From assembly GCF_900106855.1 (NCBI RefSeq), contig NZ_FNWI01000004.1, positions 1,612,001 to 1,676,000 of the forward strand: a DNA stretch of 64,000 nucleotides. Reading direction: 5' to 3'. Shown here one piece after another: positions 62,966-64,000 of this stretch. Under the pieces are notes generated by a model. That model searched no databases, was not told the origin of the DNA, and saw only the letters and a list, made by a program, of their open reading frames with translations. Made by a program: the position numbers and the translations under genes. Position 1 is the first letter of the stretch. Every line of letters begins with the position of its first letter. This DNA is from Varibaculum massiliense. GTDB taxonomy: Bacteria; Actinomycetota; Actinomycetes; Actinomycetales; Actinomycetaceae.

Positions 62966-64000
62966 TTACAGAGACAGGCGGTTCTTAACTTCACCCGCCA
63001 GGCGCTCACAAACCGCATCGGCTTGTTCTTGGGTGGCGGCCTCTACCATTACCCGCACCAGCGGTTCAGTTCCAGAGGCGCGCAGCACTACCCGGCCGGT
63101 ATCGCCTAGCTCTTCCTCGGCTTTAGCGATTTCTGCTCGCAAACCGGCATCATCGGTGCGAGCCTTGTCCACGTTTGGCACGTTAATCAAAGTTTGCGGT
63201 AAGCGCTTTACGAACTCACAAATCTTTTCTAGGGGTTGACCAGCATCTTTAACTGCACGGGCGATACACAGGGCGGTCAGAATCCCGTCCCCAGTGGTGG
63301 CATGATGGGCGTTAATTACATGACCAGACTGTTCTCCACCCAGCACGAATCCTTGCTCGCGCATTTTCTCCAGGACGTAGCGATCTCCCACCGCTGTCTG
63401 GACGGTGTTAATCCCTTTTTCTTTCATCGCCAAAATCAAACCTAGGTTCGACATAATCGTAATCACCAGGGTATTTCCGGTAAGTTCTCCCTTATCCTTG
63501 AAATAGGCAGCCAGCATTCCCATGATTTTGTCGCCGTCCACCAGGTTTCCCTGGGAGTCAACTGCCAGGCAGCGATCCGCGTCCCCATCGAAAGCTACCC
63601 CAAAGTCACAGCCGGCAGCCACTACTTGGCTCTGCAGCTGCTGCGGGTGAGTGGAGCCGCAATTGTCATTGATATTGCGCCCATCGGGGGAAGCATTAAT
63701 TACTACAGTGTCAATCCCGGCTTCTTGTAGTGCCTCCGGCCCCAGCTCGGAAGCTGCCCCATTGGCGCAATCAACCGCTACTCGCAGACCAGAAAGATCT
63801 CCAACTGCCCGTACCAGGTGTTTAACATATAGCTTCTCGGCGCTTTCGCGTTCTTCCTCGATCTCGCCGACCCCTTCGCCAATAGGGCGATCAGTTTCAT
63901 CGCCTAGGAGTTTCTCAATCTCATCCTCAATCGCATCGGGGAGTTTATAGCCGCCGCGGGCAAAAAACTTGATCCCGTTATCGGGCATGGGATTGTGGGA
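62966..64000 (-). CDS. glmM: Phosphoglucosamine mutase (5' end outside window)
   Basis: The visible about 345 residues begin at the HNPMPDNGIKFF part of the active-serine motif, right at the window edge. They include GVAFDGDADRCLAVD (metal binding), the substrate loop GGEQSGHVI and the phosphate-binding RASGTEPLVRVMVEA near the end. GlmM converts glucosamine-6-phosphate to glucosamine-1-phosphate for peptidoglycan precursors. The gene is partial: about 100 N-terminal residues lie beyond position 64000. Confidence 0.95.
   Translation of the reverse strand, partial: SHNPMPDNGIKFFARGGYKLPDAIEDEIEKLLGDETDRPIGEGVGEIEEERESAEKLYVKHLVRAVGDLSGLRVAVDCANGAASELGPEALQEAGIDTVVINASPDGRNINDNCGSTHPQQLQSQVVAAGCDFGVAFDGDADRCLAVDSQGNLVDGDKIMGMLAAYFKDKGELTGNTLVITIMSNLGLILAMKEKGINTVQTAVGDRYVLEKMREQGFVLGGEQSGHVINAHHATTGDGILTALCIARAVKDAGQPLEKICEFVKRLPQTLINVPNVDKARTDDAGLRAEIAKAEEELGDTGRVVLRASGTEPLVRVMVEAATQEQADAVCERLAGEVKNRLSL

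Noticed and set aside
1-64000. CRISPR array or rRNA operon
   Set aside because: No regularly spaced repeats of 24-40 bases and no rRNA-like sequence were seen while reading the window.

Overview
The window looks like a chromosomal segment of a moderate-GC actinobacterium, most likely of the Actinomycetaceae (a Varibaculum- or Mobiluncus-like organism; this is inference, not a database match). The support is a WhiB protein, the MtrA-MtrB-LpqB module, a zinc-type S14, a DUF3499/metallopeptidase pair, and actinobacterial ribosomal-protein extensions.

Layout. 0-15.8 kb is core: whiB, a large membrane glycosyltransferase with a DUF5719 partner, a metallopeptidase-family gene and DUF3499, mtrA-mtrB-lpqB, comF, hpf, then a ThrE-type exporter and an AspT-type transporter on the minus strand. 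16.0-24.1 kb is branched-chain amino-acid synthesis (ilvB, ilvN, ilvC, leuB, ilvE, ilvD). It is preceded by a 22-codon leader peptide rich in Ile/Leu/Val codons and an attenuator, and holds two copies of a structured intergenic repeat. 24.1-31.1 kb is a divergent accessory metabolic locus. A TetR regulator, an FGGY sugar kinase and a GtrA protein face an aminomutase-like PLP enzyme, a two-domain class II aldolase and an aldehyde dehydrogenase. Two copies of a 16-bp operator-like palindrome tie the halves together.

31.8-46.0 kb is a mosaic island beginning beside tRNA-Ala(CGC) with a tyrosine integrase. It carries a DUF2335 protein and an inverted duplication of a three-gene micro-ORF cassette: micro membrane peptide, RNA-like hairpin, small membrane protein, HTH protein. 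The two arms face away from back-to-back promoters, each followed by its own palindrome. The island also holds a Panacea-GNAT toxin-antitoxin candidate, an IS3 element broken by two inverted identical IS256-family copies, an Abi_C-like gene, an amber-interrupted phage terminase small subunit, a DarT-NADAR ADP-ribosylation toxin-antitoxin pair, and two tandem small acidic paralogues of unknown function.

46.4-61.1 kb is the spc/alpha ribosomal cluster: rplN to rplO, a secreted M15-like protein, secY-adk-map, infA-rpmJ-rpsM-rpsK-rpoA-rplQ, a ROK kinase, truA and rplM-rpsI. It starts at rplN directly after the island, with no S10-operon genes in front, and rpsD is not between rpsK and rpoA. Possible structured leaders precede rplN, rpsM and rplM. 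The window closes with a RelB-RelE pair, coaA, and glmM running off the right edge.

The strongest candidates for something undescribed are the inverted micro-ORF cassette at 33.9-35.2 kb with its conserved 15-nt-loop hairpins, and the Panacea-GNAT pair beside it.
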